64,000 bases of DNA from Sphagnum compactum. Taxonomy: Eukaryota; Bryophyta; Sphagnopsida; Sphagnales. Location: the NCBI GenBank assembly GCA_965153455.1, contig OZ234495.1, positions 4,712,001 to 4,776,000 on the forward strand. Reading direction: 5' to 3'. This document shows positions 32,687 through 46,399 of the stretch, piece by piece (the first letter of the stretch is position 1; each line of letters begins with the position of its first letter). The notes under the pieces are model-generated. The model made no database searches and was not told where the DNA came from. It worked only from the letters and a program-made list of their open reading frames with translations. The translations under genes and the position numbers were made by a program.

Positions 32687-33970
32687 CTAGTCTGAGCCCC
32701 GTGCATAATGCACAGGTGTGTGTATTTGATGGTACATATTACAAAATGATGCTCAATGATATTGGCTACTGGTTTACAATGATTGGAGAGGAAACTGATA
32801 ATCCAAGAATATTTAGCTACTGGTTTACGGCAATTGCTCCAAAATTTCTATTACCCCACTATTCATCTTCCACCTTGACAAAGATTGTTGTGCAGAAATA
32901 TGAGCTTTTGCTGCAAGCTCAAGGATGACATATGTAGAGTGAATCTTTCCAATGTGGTTAAGGAAGAATAATATGAAATCACCTGCAATTATACCCATAT
33001 GACAACAGAGGTGAACTGACTGTAGAAGCAAAGTCCTGCAAAAACAAAAAAACCACCTTGAACCTGTATGAATATAAGAACATAACTTAAGAATTGATGT
33101 AGAAATTTCCAACATATTCATATGCAGAAACCCCCCAACATATATTGAACTTGGAAAGCTCACAGCAACTGGCAGCTATGAACAATACGGAGCACCACGT
33201 CAAGTCGAATATGATCATCAACGCTGGTGCTGCATCCAAACACAACGATCAGGTAAGTATTTGAATGAGAGTTTTCATTACCACAGAATATTGTATAAAG
33301 TCTAACTGCTACGGGTCATGATGTACGTGCAATCAACTACCGATGGTGCAGGATGAAGCAATGCAGAAGAGCTTATACCCACAACATCGTTAAGCTGCTG
33401 TTGCTGCTGCTGCTGCTGCTATTGTTGCCGGATTGCCACATGACGTGAATCTGCACCAGATCAGGAAATTGTCGACATTGAAAGCTCATGCAGCAGCAAG
33501 TAGCTCTGGTGATGAGGAGGAGGAGATTCTGATGGAGATAATTCTCTACAACTTTGACCATGCAGATTATGTGGATCCTGTATCCGCTGAAGCAAAGCCG
33601 CATCGTCTTGGAAAATAATGAGTTGCGAAAGCCATGTGCAAGTTCCTCTTAATATAGCTTCTACAAAGTGTAAGTGCAGGGTTGCATCATCAAGTGCACC
33701 ATCCCACCACACTTGTACACACTGCTGCTAGCCCTATCAGACGTGTGCCACAGATGCAGCAAACGACAACCTCTCGCGACCTTTTCAATCTGTGTTTTTG
33801 TGTGTGTGTGTGTGTGCGTGCATGCACGTCTGTCTGTTTTCTTTGAGAATCTAAATAGCCGGAATTGCCATCGTTACTGTCTCGCTCGCCGTCTTTCTTG
33901 ATCATCTGCTCTCTTGCGTGCGCGCCTGCACGTGTGTCTGTTCTCTTTGTGAATAGAATAGTAAGAAAGG
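32687..33970 (-). mobile_element. Helitron, minus strand, first of a pair
   Basis: On the minus strand the 3' end shows hairpin CCTGTGC, ATTAT, GCACGGG, then GCTCAGA, CTAG (32,687-32,690) and a host T (plus A at 32,686). The preceding ~40 bases match the 3' end of the autonomous copy (TTTTGTAATATGTACC and CAAATACACACACACCTG). Its 5' end was not defined and may be lost at the junction with the next copy at 33,971. The interior holds a CAG/CTG trinucleotide run near 33,395-33,425, a GT run near 33,797-33,820 and no recognised gene. Confidence 0.6.
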
Positions 33971-34880
33971 CCTAATGCACAGGTGTGTGTTTAAAATAAA
34001 TCAAACATGCACCTAAAACTGCTGGGTCTTTGCCGATCCTAACCCACCCCATCCAGCTTAAATAGACATCCATCCCCGTCCGGCTTAAATAGACGGCTAA
34101 TGGGATGGATGAATTAAAAAATTAAAACTTTATATATATATATATAAGATTATTTTTCATTTTTCTATTTTATTATTATTATTATAAACCAAAAAAAAAA
34201 CACCAAAAACAGAGAACGAAAAAAAAAATGAAAAGAAAAAGACCACGTCCTCTGTATAGTAAATCTTGGGGGTGCCCCCCTGGGGTCGGGCATGAGGGGG
34301 CGGGGGGGGGGGGGGGGTTATTTATTTCTGCCAGGGTTTTCTTCCCTGTATGATGCCATCTTCCTTGTATGACGGGACGGATGGATGGACAGGTCGGACG
34401 GATGGAGGAAATGTCCATCCGGTCCGTCCGGCTTTAATAGATGGATGACGGGATGGATGAAATGTCCGTCCGGTTGGATGACGGGACGGATGATGGGATG
34501 GATCGGCAACACAGAAGTCTTTCATCCATCCTGTCATCCGTCATCCATCCTGTCCTGTCATCCCGTCATCCATCCGTCCGTCATCCATCTCGGGATGAAA
34601 TGAAGCTTTCCGTCGGGTTGAAATGAAGCTTTCCGTTGGGATGAAATGAAGCTTTCCATCCGTCCGTCCGTCATCCATCCCGTCAGAAGGCAAGCGACTT
34701 CGTGTTCCATGGCTTGGCCACCCCTGGAAACACCAACGATCCCCTTGGAAGTTTCATCACTGCCAGTTCCACAAAGGCTTTTACTGATTCTAATCACATG
34801 CATGCAAATCTGGACGGATTTAGGGGAAGCTTCATTCGTCCGGCTTCAAGGGAAGCTTCATTGTTCCTTTACTATATATA
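33971..34880 (-). mobile_element. Helitron, minus strand, carrying a germin-like fragment
   Basis: The minus-strand 5' end TATATATAGTAAAGGAACAA is at 34,880 and a half hairpin of the 3' end (CCTGTGCATTAGG) at 33,983-33,971, where it joins the neighbouring copy. The 5' third has three or four tandem gatgaaatgaagctttccgt units (34,590-34,660) and long gatggatgacgggacgg arrays (34,370-34,580). A homopolymer G tract lies at 34,302-34,317. The germin-like fragment lies between. Confidence 0.65.
34690..34794 (+). pseudogene. Germin-like protein exon fragment
   Basis: The plus strand encodes about 35 residues including DFVFHGLATPGNTNDPLGSF, the characteristic N-terminal stretch of plant germin-like cupins just after the signal peptide. 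The cupin core with its metal-binding His residues is absent. It sits opposite in sense to the surrounding minus-strand Helitron, which suggests capture of genomic DNA without transcription-sense bias. Confidence 0.8.
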
Positions 34881-36650
34881 ATTGTATACCTGAACTTTTT
34901 CAGCATGTCTAAAGTCTAAACCCACATTAAGAAATAAGAAGACCAAAAAAACAAAGAACATCCTACTAAAGACCGAAACCTATAAAAAAACAAGTTTGGA
35001 GGTCGAATCCAGGTCTGGTTAGATTCTAACTAGAGATGAGGGGTCCAGTTGGAGGCTAGGTATAGTGTTTTTCTTTCCAAACTTTAGAACTATTGAGAAT
35101 GGGATCTGGACTCACCCAAAAACCTTGAATCAGCCAACATTCGTTCTTGGCTTAAAATAAAATTTGCTTTCGAAAATCACCAATGAAAGAAATCGTGCAG
35201 CTCATCATCATCCACTAATGGCTCTACTATCACCAAAAAACAAGGGGAATACTTTCTGCAATGTGCACACCCCCATTGCTGAACATTCATGGACTGAAGT
35301 ATGATTCTGATACTTTTACTGAAGCATGACAATTCTGATTCAAATAATCTTCTTCTTCAAGATCCTAACAGACATCTAAGTTCTATGGTGTTAATTCTAT
35401 GGACCACAAAGGATCAAGCACTCATCTTGATTTCCTCTCTAGGAGTCAACAGGTTGTTTTATGCGGCTGGCAGCTCATACCCAACAATAAAATCCCCACA
35501 GAATATTAACTCTAATACTTCAACATTTGGATAGAAATTCAAGGCGGAGTCAGCCAATCCAAACATCACTACTTCCCAGCATCCCCTCAGTCCCAAAAAC
35601 CTACGGAGCTCCCACAATACAGTAGGTACTCTTCTCAATACAAAACACATTCCCTACCTAGTTCAAAATCCCTAGAAACATCATGCATGAGCTGCCACAT
35701 AACCACTCCAGAAATCCTAGACACATTCATCCTCTCCCTTGTGTTGGTCCTTACAGAAACACATGCAACAACTCTAGACCTTTTCCTGACATTCTTAGCA
35801 CAGCGGAAGTCTTCTCGTCAGGATTGTTTTCATTCAGTCTTCTAGATCAAGTTCTGCTTCTACCTATTTACAACACTCCAAAATCAAAATCAAACCACAT
35901 TTTTTAGTCCTCCCTGCAAGTATAATGACTTAGCTTCCCTTTTATCACCCCACAGCCCCTTGCTTTCACTTCCTCCTCATCTCATCTCTTTGCTTCCCCA
36001 AAATCCCCTTGTCAATCTCCTTCTAGAAATCTGATCCACAGATCTCTTGAAGCGTTTTCATTGGGCTGCAAAGATTGCATTCCATCTCAGCAACTAACTC
36101 CCTTTGTCATGACCTGTAAAGCAACAAAAACACACTAAAAATATAAACATATTAAAAGTAGATTCTTTTCTTTTCTTTTCTTTTTAGCACCGTTGAAACA
36201 CTGTGCCACCAGCAGTCCAACCATAGTCTAAGTTAAGGTTTGTAGACTTCATCCATAGAATAACAGATGACATTGTTTTTAGGTTACAGTACCCCCTTAT
36301 GGTGAACTCCAGAGTCCAAACCAACATGGGGCAGGCACTTGCATTAGCTAGTAGGAACAGTCAGTTTTGATTTTGATTAGTGTTAACCAAACCAAAACCA
36401 AATTTAATTCTTGGAACCAAAATTGGAACCGAAACTTAATATTACTCTCTTAATAAATTGGAGCTTACACCAGAACCTTATTCTATTCAAGTGTGGAACT
36501 GAACCAGAATCAAGGTTTTTGAGAAAATAATAGAGATATCTGCAAATTCAGCCTGTCTTTTGGGCCTCCTTTCACCCCCTAACCCCCCTTCTAATGATAT
36601 CCATAAAGTCATGAAATGTCACTAATTCTCAGTGTGAAATGCTGAATCTT
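34881..36650. other. Intergenic, no gene recognised
   Basis: AT-rich with no recognised gene. From 36,380 to 36,510 there is a cluster of AACCAAAACC, GGAACC and GAACTGAACCAG words that resembles, in the same orientation, the cluster at 52,750-52,960 (gtggaactg and ggaatcaa followed by a ttttgaaaataa-like end). Confidence 0.4.
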
Positions 36651-39600
36651 AGCATTTAATGCACAAGGTTGGAGAGGAATTATAGCAATTGTACATGTAG
36701 GAGCATTGAAAATCCCCCAACATTATTTCAACGACAAGTTGTAAATGCATCGCTCGCTTCAAGGCAACCCGGTGTGGGTTTCCACACACAGGCAACGGGG
36801 GCCCTGAAGTAAACCGAGACAAAAACATGTTGTGTTTCAATGGTGGTTTGGCATTTGTTCTTGCTAGTCGAAAATCGTGCACCACAAAACATGAGCCTCA
36901 AAACAAGAACCTCAAAACCTACCACCCATTGAAACATGTCAAGATCAACGGGCAACTTAGTGCACGTTTCAATGCCCGGGCAGCTTAAGCCTTAGAAACA
37001 TATCCCATCGAAACATGTAACATTTTGGGAGCTATGTTTCAATCCCATCCACCCATCTTCCACATTTCCCCATGCAGTCCCCATCCATGCCCCATGACCC
37101 ATCCATGACGTTTTAGACCTTTTTTCAACTTCACATCATCACCGTGTATTTTTTTGTCGAACTCTGACGTCTTCATTGACGCTCCCCCGCTAGAGATTTA
37201 ATTAATGTTTTGATAACAAAAAGAGCTCATGGCAACGTTACACAAGTTTTGTTTTTTCACCCACACTAGCTCGTTCATCATGCTCTTATCTGCAACTTTC
37301 TTCACTTTCATTTTTCCATTTGAAGCACATCAATGTTGTGCATGAACAGTCTTAGGAACTAATAACATGTCTTGTTTAACCTTATTAAAGCTTCTTGGTG
37401 TATGCAAGTGGATATTTGTTTCTATACTATTTTTGGCAATTAACACATATTGTGCCAAAGGTTGAAAAGTTGCACACCGAATATTTGTTCGCAAAGAGGA
37501 CAAGTTTATTGCTTCTATTGTGTTCATTTCCCGCATTATTGGGTTTGCATTGTCTTGTTGTTTGTTGTTGTCTTTTTGTTCTCTACTTGATCATTACCCT
37601 CATTTATGTTTGGGTTTCTGATTTTTTTGTTTCTTTAAAAAAAATTTGCAACAATCCACTTGAGGTGATTTGACAGAATGCACCACTCGAAACATGATGA
37701 ACTGCACTAGAAACATGCTATAGTTACATGTTTCAAAATCTTTGTAGGTTTAAAATTTAGGGTTATCAAAACATGTACACATGTTTCGACTATCCAATGA
37801 TAGTAGCTTTTAGATAACATTTGGCTCAGGTTCATACCATGCTTTTTATTTTTGTAAACAAGTTTTGACTATCCAATTGAATGGAAATTTTCAGATACCA
37901 TTTGCTTCAAGTTTTAACCCATGTTGTCAAATAATTTTTTGTACATAAATTTGTTATGTTTTTGGTTCTCTATGGGAAAGACTCTACAATGATTGACGAA
38001 AAGTAGGTGGATGTTTGAAGTAAATGATGTGGTTTTTCCATACATTTCCTTCAAACATCCACTTACTATTTGTTGACCATTATTTCAGACATGTTTTTGT
38101 TGAACGAAGTCTTGTTATCCTATTATAGTGCTCCTCCCACAACACTTGGGGGTTAACTTCAAATTACCTTCGAACATAGGGTAAAGTATTGCAACTTGGT
38201 TACATCAGCGACTTTGTTGTATTGATTCGAAAAGTCACCTAAAACATACCCCTAGAATATGAAAAAATAATTGAATAAACATGTTTCAAAACCTCTAAAA
38301 CATGGTAACAACATGGTAAAAGTTTTATCAAAACATTATAAACCCTGTCTCACAGCTCACAAAACATCAGAATATTGGAAACATGAACCAAAAAAATGTA
38401 AAAACTTGTTATACAAAACTAGATAAATAAGACAGAAACATGAAATAAACTTGTAAGTAACCTATAATAAACATATATGGAATGTGAAAGAAACATGACA
38501 AAAATATGAAAAAACATCTTTTCAAAACTGTAGAAATATCAAACCCTCCAAACCAAAAACAAAATATAGAAACAAAAACATTGCTCTCCAAAACCATACT
38601 GGGATCATCCATCTTTATAATAGTTTAAAACCACAACCTCTTGGAACAAATGGGTGCTTGTTGGACTTTAAAAGCATCCTATAAAACATAAAATTTGAAA
38701 CTTACAATAATGTTTCGAACACATGACACATTGTATTGTGGTTCAATGGTTTTAAAAATCTCTTACGAAACATGATAGAAACCTAGAAACCTAAACATTA
38801 CCAAAACTCTAATGAACACTAGATAATAAATAGCACTAGTCTTCGGCCACCACGTTTTTAAACATGGCATTGTTTGTTTGCAATATTGCAGAGGCATTGC
38901 TTACAATTGATGGAAAATATCTTATCAAACAAGAACGAAACATAAAGGATGAAAGGAAAAGGAATCTACACAGGAACATGATCATTCAAAACATGGACTT
39001 CTTAGTGTAAAAATTCGTTGTGAAGTTTAAAAAAGACACCTTGTAGAGCTCATAGTGGTCGTCATGAGAAGATCATGTTAGGAACATGAATCTTAAAAAC
39101 ATAGACATAGAAACGTAGACCAAGAAAAATACACATAGAAACATAGAGTTAGAAACATCTTAAAATGGCATTACCATCCATAGAAAACAAATATGCACCT
39201 AAAAAATGTGTTTAATTTTTTTGAAATTTGCTGGTTGAGTTGTAAAAACGTGAAATTTGGTTCCAATAATAGCCAGGAAGAAACTTGTTTAGAAACATAA
39301 CTCCTCATTTGTAAAAGAATCTAAAACATGGTTGAGTCACAAAACATTTAAATTTTAGGTCACCAAGTCCAAGTTTAGTTTCCTTTTAGATTTAATGTTT
39401 TGAGTTGCTGAGGAAATCATGTAGGCGTTTTAAACACATCTTGTGACCATCATTCAATCGTTGGAATTTGGTTGCTTGTATCAAATGCATAAGCCCACTT
39501 TGTAATTATGCCAATAATGTTTCTTGCCTTCTAGCTACTTGCTTCAAATCAACCAATAAATATTGCATGAGCATACTATTATCAACAACATCCGAAACTA

Positions 39601-39849
39601 ATTTGAAGATGACATCACAAATATTATTCTTCACAGGGTCTTCGATCCTCTAAGGAATTTGACTTGTTCTTGGTGTCTGCAACAAACAAGGCGTGAAAAT
39701 TGGGCAAGGATTAAGAATCCTACTCAATCCACCGTTCAAAGTTCCACTTAGCAAGTCGTAGTAATGTGCAATTGTTCCTTCTGCTAGATCAAGGCAAAGG
39801 AGCATTAATATTTTAATTTGATGTTTACATATGTTTCCCCTTTGCAACT

Positions 39850-42100
39850 AAAGACATTCACAATAGGCCCACTCAAATTCCAAATCGTAGACCTTGTAAT
39901 TCACATCTTAATGTTTCAAAGAAGCAACAATTGCATATCCACAATTGTCCTTTGGAAAAGTCACACATCTTTTTGGGATATCCCTTGCACAAAAAATAAC
40001 GTTAACAACAAACCGTTCTTGTTCCCTGTTTGGGACAAACCCCCAATTCTTTCTCAAACTCTGATACCAATAATGTGACAAAATATCTCAAAGTAGCTGG
40101 TGGATGCACCAATCCATTCTTCTTTTAAAGAGTTATGACTTTGAAACTTTCAATGTTGCTTCAAATTTGCATGGTAGCTTTCAATGGAAACATTAATATC
40201 CTAGCCAACGTATGGGAGATTCTGATTCCCCATCACCCACATTTCGCATTTTGCACCCACTCTGAAATAATACACGACCAAAATGCTTAAGCATTTGGAA
40301 TTGTTTCCATAAGCTTTAACAACTCCTCCTTTGCAAACTCCAAAGGAGTTTTTCAATCCGGCTTCATTGCATCATGCATGATACGCCCCATATTCTTTAA
40401 GACCTCTACTTAGACTACCACATCCTTGAATTTAATGCACGTTTGTTTCTGCCAAGTTCTTCTTACATGCCAAAGGCACAAAAATATCTTTGTGTTTGGC
40501 CATACTTTCCTACAATCAAAGAAGGCACTAGAAACATGATACAATAATCTCTAAAACACAGGCAATCATTTCAGATAGATTACGTGTAATTTGCAAAGGT
40601 CACTATGTGCACACCACCTTAAGTCCACCCAATTGGACTTGAAATGCATGATATAATCCATTGAAACATAAACAACTAAAATTCACACGAATCATAAACC
40701 ATTGAAACCTAATTCAACCATTGAACCCCACTCAAAACATAAACAACTAAAACTTAGTTTGACCAAAGAAACCCATTTGAAACATAAACCATTAAAATGT
40801 AGTTCGGCCATTAAAACCAACTCAAAGCATAAACCATTGAAAGAATTTAGAGTTTTGGATCGTAGAATGAAACAATCTTCGGACATGAAACATATGCACG
40901 TCTAGGTCACTTTGAAACATAACCCATTGAAACCTAGTTCGACCACTAAACCCCACTCAAAACATAAACCACTCAAACCTAGTTTGACCAAAGAAACCCA
41001 TTCAAAACATAAACCACTGAAATGTAGTTCAACCACTGAAACCCATTTGAAACATAAACCACTAAAAGAACTTAGCATGGGACCACATAATGAAACAATC
41101 TCCAAAACACGGTCCAGGTCACTTTGAAACATAAAAAGTGTTCCCTCTGAAACATAGATTTAAATCAAATATTGTGCACCCAAGCTATATGGAATGATAA
41201 TAGAATTGGAATGTTACCTTAAACTATTGATTTCCGCATCAACATCATCAATGATGAAGGCACTTGGTTTCCAATTTGGTTTTGATTCTTGCATCATTCG
41301 ATTAATACCATCCATCCATTTGGACATGTCATTTTTTTTACTACAAGATGTGATTATGTACGCAATCGGACAACCATTCCTCCATTTGTCAAACACCATC
41401 AATGTGTATAATGGAAACTGCCATGAACATAAGTAGCTTTCAACATGTGTTGACATATAATGATCATGTTTCAGTAAGTTTCAAAGGTTTTTAAAACTTT
41501 GCAACATAAGTTACAATGAGAATTTATGTTGTTTTCATTTGTTCCAAAGGTAGCATTGAATGCAATCGCATTCTAATGACCATATTGTTGCATCATCGCT
41601 GCTTGTTAGGGAGTTTGAATTCTAATTGTGAATGAGATATTACTCCTTGATAGCTTTCCACCAACTTCGGTCCCAATCTCCTAATAATAAACAAAATGTT
41701 TAGTTTCTCTCGAGCCCACATGCGAACACTTTCCGCATCATTCTCATGTTTTTTATATGTTTCCTTTGCTAACTTTTTGGCTATGTTTCAAATGTCTTGT
41801 CCACATAGAAAGGTGTCCTTCGTCAAGTTCATGTCGGTCTCTATAAGTTCCTACACATTTCTACGATCTTTTGCCATCACTTGTGAAACAGAAAGCCCCA
41901 ATCGCAAATTGTCAAGTACGAAGTTCTTTAAAGCTGCGGAAACATGTGAAATGAATGCAACTTTGTCCCCCCTGCAAGATGTTCCCATGTAGCATTGATG
42001 TGCTTCTTTTCGTCGTAATATATGTCTAAAATTGAAGGGAGAAGATATAATGTTTTGATGGTAAAAGCACATTAGTAGCCTTTCTTATGGGAGCCCCCAT
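39850..42100 (-). pseudogene. MULE transposase, catalytic and C-terminal parts, decayed
   Basis: The minus strand reads, from 42,072 downward, FISHVSAALKNFVLDNLRLG and LSVSQVMAKDRRNV. Then at 41,450-41,210 it reads FPLYTLMVFDKWRNGCPIAY, a CSKKNDMSKWMDGINRMMQ stretch and KPSAFIIDDVDAEINSL, and at about 40,480-40,200 CLWHVRRTWQKQ, GRIMHDAMKPD, LEFAKEELLKLMETIPNA. These match the layout of Mutator-like transposases: a DD-type catalytic region with an (A/D)xAEIN Asp and a CxWHVxRxW motif. Many in-frame stops and a 550-bp tandem array (40,640-41,190) interrupt it. Some plant host proteins of the SWIM/MULE type share these motifs, so a decayed host-like gene is an alternative, but a transposon is more likely. 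Confidence 0.72.
40640..41190. repeat. Tandem array inside the MULE remnant
   Basis: Repeating blocks of the type CATAAACCATTGAAACC, TAGTTCGACCACT, GAAACCCACTCAAAA, about 50-55 bp each, in two groups joined by a duplicated 'aaagaatttagagttttgg / aaagaacttagcatggga' segment. It splits the transposase remnant between its IIDDVDAEIN part and its WHVRRTW part, so the array expanded inside former coding DNA. Confidence 0.75.
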
Positions 42101-42949
42101 TACTTTTAATTGTAACGCGAGTTTTTGATTTTCCTTTCTACATTGTTTTACCTCTTTTATCAAGAATTTTTTTTTTGAAAACCATGTCCTTTGTCAGTGG
42201 CAACAAATTATCTATCCCATCTTTCGGGCCAAAATGGCAATTATACCTACAAATCAACAATTAAAAAAAAACTCAAACTTTGACAAAATTTAATGTTGTG
42301 TAAAAAAATGGGACTCTCCAAAAACAAGTGACTCCAAAATAAAGAAGGTCGATCTGTGTTCAATATTCAAAACCTAGAGAATTCCAAATAATTATCCCAA
42401 CGTGGATAAAGTAATTTCCCTCTTTCATTTCTTCATAGTTGTCGACATGTGAACTTGCAATTTGCATTATTGTGCTATTCCTCTCTGTCGATAAAGTCCT
42501 CCACTTAGTTTGAAGGTATCTATGTTGTTTGCACTTTGTATGCATTAAATTTGAAATCGATAGTCCATATCAACTCCCTATGTGTAAAAACTCTGAGATG
42601 TGGATGTTGCATTATGCGTTAAATCCCCTGCAAACGTTGTGTATTCAAATCCAAATACAACCTCAATGGAAATCACATGTTTCTTTAGTTAGAAATTGAT
42701 CAAAATTCATTGAAAGCACCACTCAAAACTAGAAAGCAACAACATGAAAGTGGCAAGTGAGAGGTAGGTTAGCAATTACACTCCCACAAATGTTTACCCC
42801 TTATCAAATGAGCCATAAACATCGTCATAAATACTCATCAAATGTATCTGGGGACATGCACTCAATAGATTAAGGTTCTTCTGAGTTTCGGAAAGATAAT
42901 TTTCAGTCATCACTAACACTAAATATAATGCACTACGGCATTATTGTCA

Positions 42950-44060
42950 CCTTCATGTCTAAACACAAAAACATTTCGTAGCATGACCATGTGTTGGGTA
43001 TCAAGAAACAAAAACCCTCAAAAGTAAGACATTTCATATAAAGTTCTCCGGAACATAAGAAATTTACTGAAACATAAAAAAGTTTTTGAAACATAAGAAA
43101 ATCCTAACAAATTCAAAAGAAGTGTTGATGACAAAACCGAAACTAAAACCTAAACTTCGAGATTTCCTGAAAACAAAAACAACTTTTGAGTATTATTCAC
43201 ATCTATACACATGAGTAACCTGAACATGTGTTAGCGCTATCAAGAAAAAAAAAACCTTCAAAAGTAACACATTGAAACATATTAAATCCTCCGGAACACA
43301 TCTAACATGGGACATTCACTGAAACATAATTTTAAGAAACACAAAAAATTCAAAAAAACATAAGAAATTTGTTGAAACATAGTAAAATCAAAGAAACAAC
43401 CAAAATGCAGAAACATAATAAATTCAAGCATTCACAAAACTAAAACTGAAATCGAAACTTAAATTCAATGATTTCCTGAAAACTAAAACAACTTTTGAAT
43501 ATTAATCACGTCTATACACAAAAATATGAATAACCTAAACATGTGCTGGCTATCATGAAACAAAAACCTTCGGAAGTAGCACCTTAAATCCTCTAGAACA
43601 TAACTAAAATGGAATATTCACCTAAACATAAATTTTAGAAACATAAGAAATTTGTTGAAGCATAGAAAAAATCATAGAGTAACAAAATGTTGAAATATAA
43701 TAAATTCATAAACATTCACGAAATTAAAACTGAAACCGAAATTTAAACTCCAAGATTTCTTGAAAATCAAAACAACTTTCGAGTATTAATCACATCTGTA
43801 CACAAAAATATGAGTAACCTGAACATGTGCTCATTATCATGAAACAAAAACCTTTGGAAATAGCACCTTGAAGCATACTAAATCCTCTAGAACATAACTA
43901 AAATGGAATATTTACCCAAACATAAATTTTAGAAACATAAAAAATTTGTCAAAACATAGAAAAAATCATAAAGTAACAGAATGCCGAAACATAATAAATT
44001 CATAAGCATTCACAAAACCAAAATCGAAACCAAAAGTTAAATTCCAAGATTTACTAAACA
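42950..44060. repeat. Large tandem repeat, unit about 285-310 bp
   Basis: Anchors of the type AGTATTAATCACATCTATAC followed by ATGAGTAACCTGAACATGTG recur at about 43,187, 43,497 and 43,780, with a partial copy before. Each unit ends in a run of GAAACATAA words and a CGAAACTTAAATTC-like segment. Confidence 0.8.
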
Positions 44061-44459
44061 TATATTACATAATATAATATGTGCCCTTAAACAATAACGT
44101 ATATTTTACATTCAAACTATCTAAAATTAATGAACTACTCAAAACATAGTCCTAGAAACAAATGATAGAAACATAATTTCAAAATATTTATGGAAGCCTA
44201 GGCGAAATATATCATCAACACTATTTGATCATGTATTAAAAACAACATTTCATAATCGATCATCTCCTGTCAAAAATAGACACATTCAAGGCAATCAAAA
44301 TGTTTTATGGTATAATGGCCATCACCAAATGCCAGTTACACATTGAAACGAATCCCCTTGAGTCAAAACAATGCCAATAACATGAAAAACAAGTTTCAAT
44401 AACCTAAAATAAACAAGAAATACAAGATACAACAAAATTTTATTTTGTAGTATGGCTTT

Positions 44460-44830
44460 TGAAACCAAATAATAATATTTCATGCTTTCTTGAATCTATT
44501 TACATGCTATCTCTTCAATGGGGCATTTGTTGGTTTCAAGTCTACTTTCTGTCCTTGTTTTCTTGGGGCTACTACTTGGGATCTCTTTCGTATGTTTCTA
44601 CTTTTCATGTCCTCTACATGTGGTCATTTTTGTACACTACTCTTGGTCTTTTTGTCTCCAAGTGGGTTTTTCAACATGCTACCCACCCCCATATCCTGTA
44701 GTACAAAGTTTATTTTCCTTGATGTTGCTTCCGAAACAATAACAATGTCGTCATCATAATCAAATTTCTGTCCAGGGCGATAAGGAGGCATGCAACCTAG
44801 GCTTGGGCAAGTTAACTCCTATTGCAACAC
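44460..44830 (-). pseudogene. Remnant of upstream part of the MULE gene
   Basis: The minus strand has a lightly broken frame reading DDDIVIVSEATSRKINFVLQ, DMGVGSMLKNPLGDKKTKS and KQGQKVDLKPTNAPLKR. It has coding-like composition (acidic then basic) but no family I can name. It has the same orientation as the transposase part 2.4 kb away, so it is probably a linker or N-terminal exon of the same gene. Plus-strand open frames over it are antisense shadows. Confidence 0.45.
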
Positions 44831-46399
44831 TTTTAACACTTTCATTTGAAGGTGCTTCATTTAAGGTGCCTCAAAACTAGTCTACAAGAAAGAGAACGAA
44901 AAAGTTTCAGAAATAGCCCAAGAACGTAAAACATAAAAGAAGTAAAACCAATGAAATTGTGACACATGTTGAAATTAAAAGACATGAAACATAAAACTTG
45001 CAAAAAGAAGATTTAATTTTTGGATGAATGTTTTTTGAATGGATGGAATTCATGAAACATAGAGACACAGAAACATATAGCCCTAAAAATAAGGAATAGA
45101 CCTTAATATACACAAGAAATGAACAACTGAAACATCCCCTTGACTTGAAAGATTGATTTGATATAGAAACAAACACTTGATACAAAAACATAGATACTGA
45201 AACATGGCCTTGATACATAAATGTATCCCACGACATGAAACATGGCCTTAACATAGAAACATAGACTTTATATGGGAACATGATAAAAACATGTAATCTA
45301 CTAAAAATCTATAAACATGGAAATCACAAACCCCATTGAAACATAGAAATCCAAAGAGACACATTATGCTCTAGTCCCAAAGCTTGAACCATGTGGAAGT
45401 AGAACACAATGTCGGAACAACTTTGATATAGCTGTGAAAATATGACGATAATAAGTTTCGGGACTCACTTCCACACTAGGATAGTGTTTCCTATCGCCAT
45501 GCTTGTCCAAGTACTAACTAAAATATTTTACAACTAGGTATCCACATTCCCATGTTCCATTATGTGGGGCCAATGGGTCATGTATAATTGGCCTAATGCC
45601 AATAACCACCCATTTGTTAAAATTGTGCTGAATGCCTTTTGCTTAAGACAACCCAAGCACTACACACTTCACAAATTGATTCACCTTCCAAGTGTTGTGA
45701 TATCCAAGAATAAAATTAAAATGTAATGTGTGGTGGCACTCTAAAATGAAAAGAGAGCAGTGGCTCCGCTCATTGTATGGAAACACCAAAATGGCTTCCA
45801 ACCTGTTCGTACTATGGAGGTTTTTAACACCCCACTGGGCAATCTTTTCTCATGTATTTCCTTTGTCTATGTGCATAAGATCCAATACTAACACAATCCA
45901 ATTGTGGACAATATAGTAACGTTTTTGAATAGCAAGTTTTTCCAACTATAACATAAACTGTAAATAAATGTTCAACATTGTGCCCTGCAAATCCCCTTGC
46001 TAATATAATAATGCTTTGACATCATTGTCCTTCGACCAAAGATGAATCTCCCTCTTTATATCACCCCCAAAGAATAACACATAATCAAAAAGTTCATTTT
46101 CAGTAAACGCTTTAGGCCTGCAAATAAGTGTATATCAATTAACATTAGGGTCAATATTAATCTGCTTGTATGTTTCAATATGTATCCAAATCATCTAAAA
46201 TATCTAAAATTTCCATGCCTTTAAATTAAAAGATTTTATGTTTCTATCTATCTCTGTTTTTCCATGTTCAAGTACAGAAACAATGATACCTTGCGGTCTT
46301 GAGAAGTTCAAGTAACTTGAAAAAACACAAAATTTTTATCATTGGGAGATGTATTCAAAAAGGGAAAAAAAAATGGGGAAAAACTTAATTGAGTTAGGA

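Noticed and set aside
42950-44060. Possible CRISPR-like or satellite array
   Set aside because: Units are about 300 bp, diverged and without regular short spacers, in a plant nuclear context; it is a plain tandem repeat.
44459-44760. Three overlapping plus-strand open frames resembling a membrane protein
   Set aside because: They are antisense to a minus-strand coding trace (DMGVGSMLKN...) that fits the MULE gene direction; hydrophobicity arises from AT richness.
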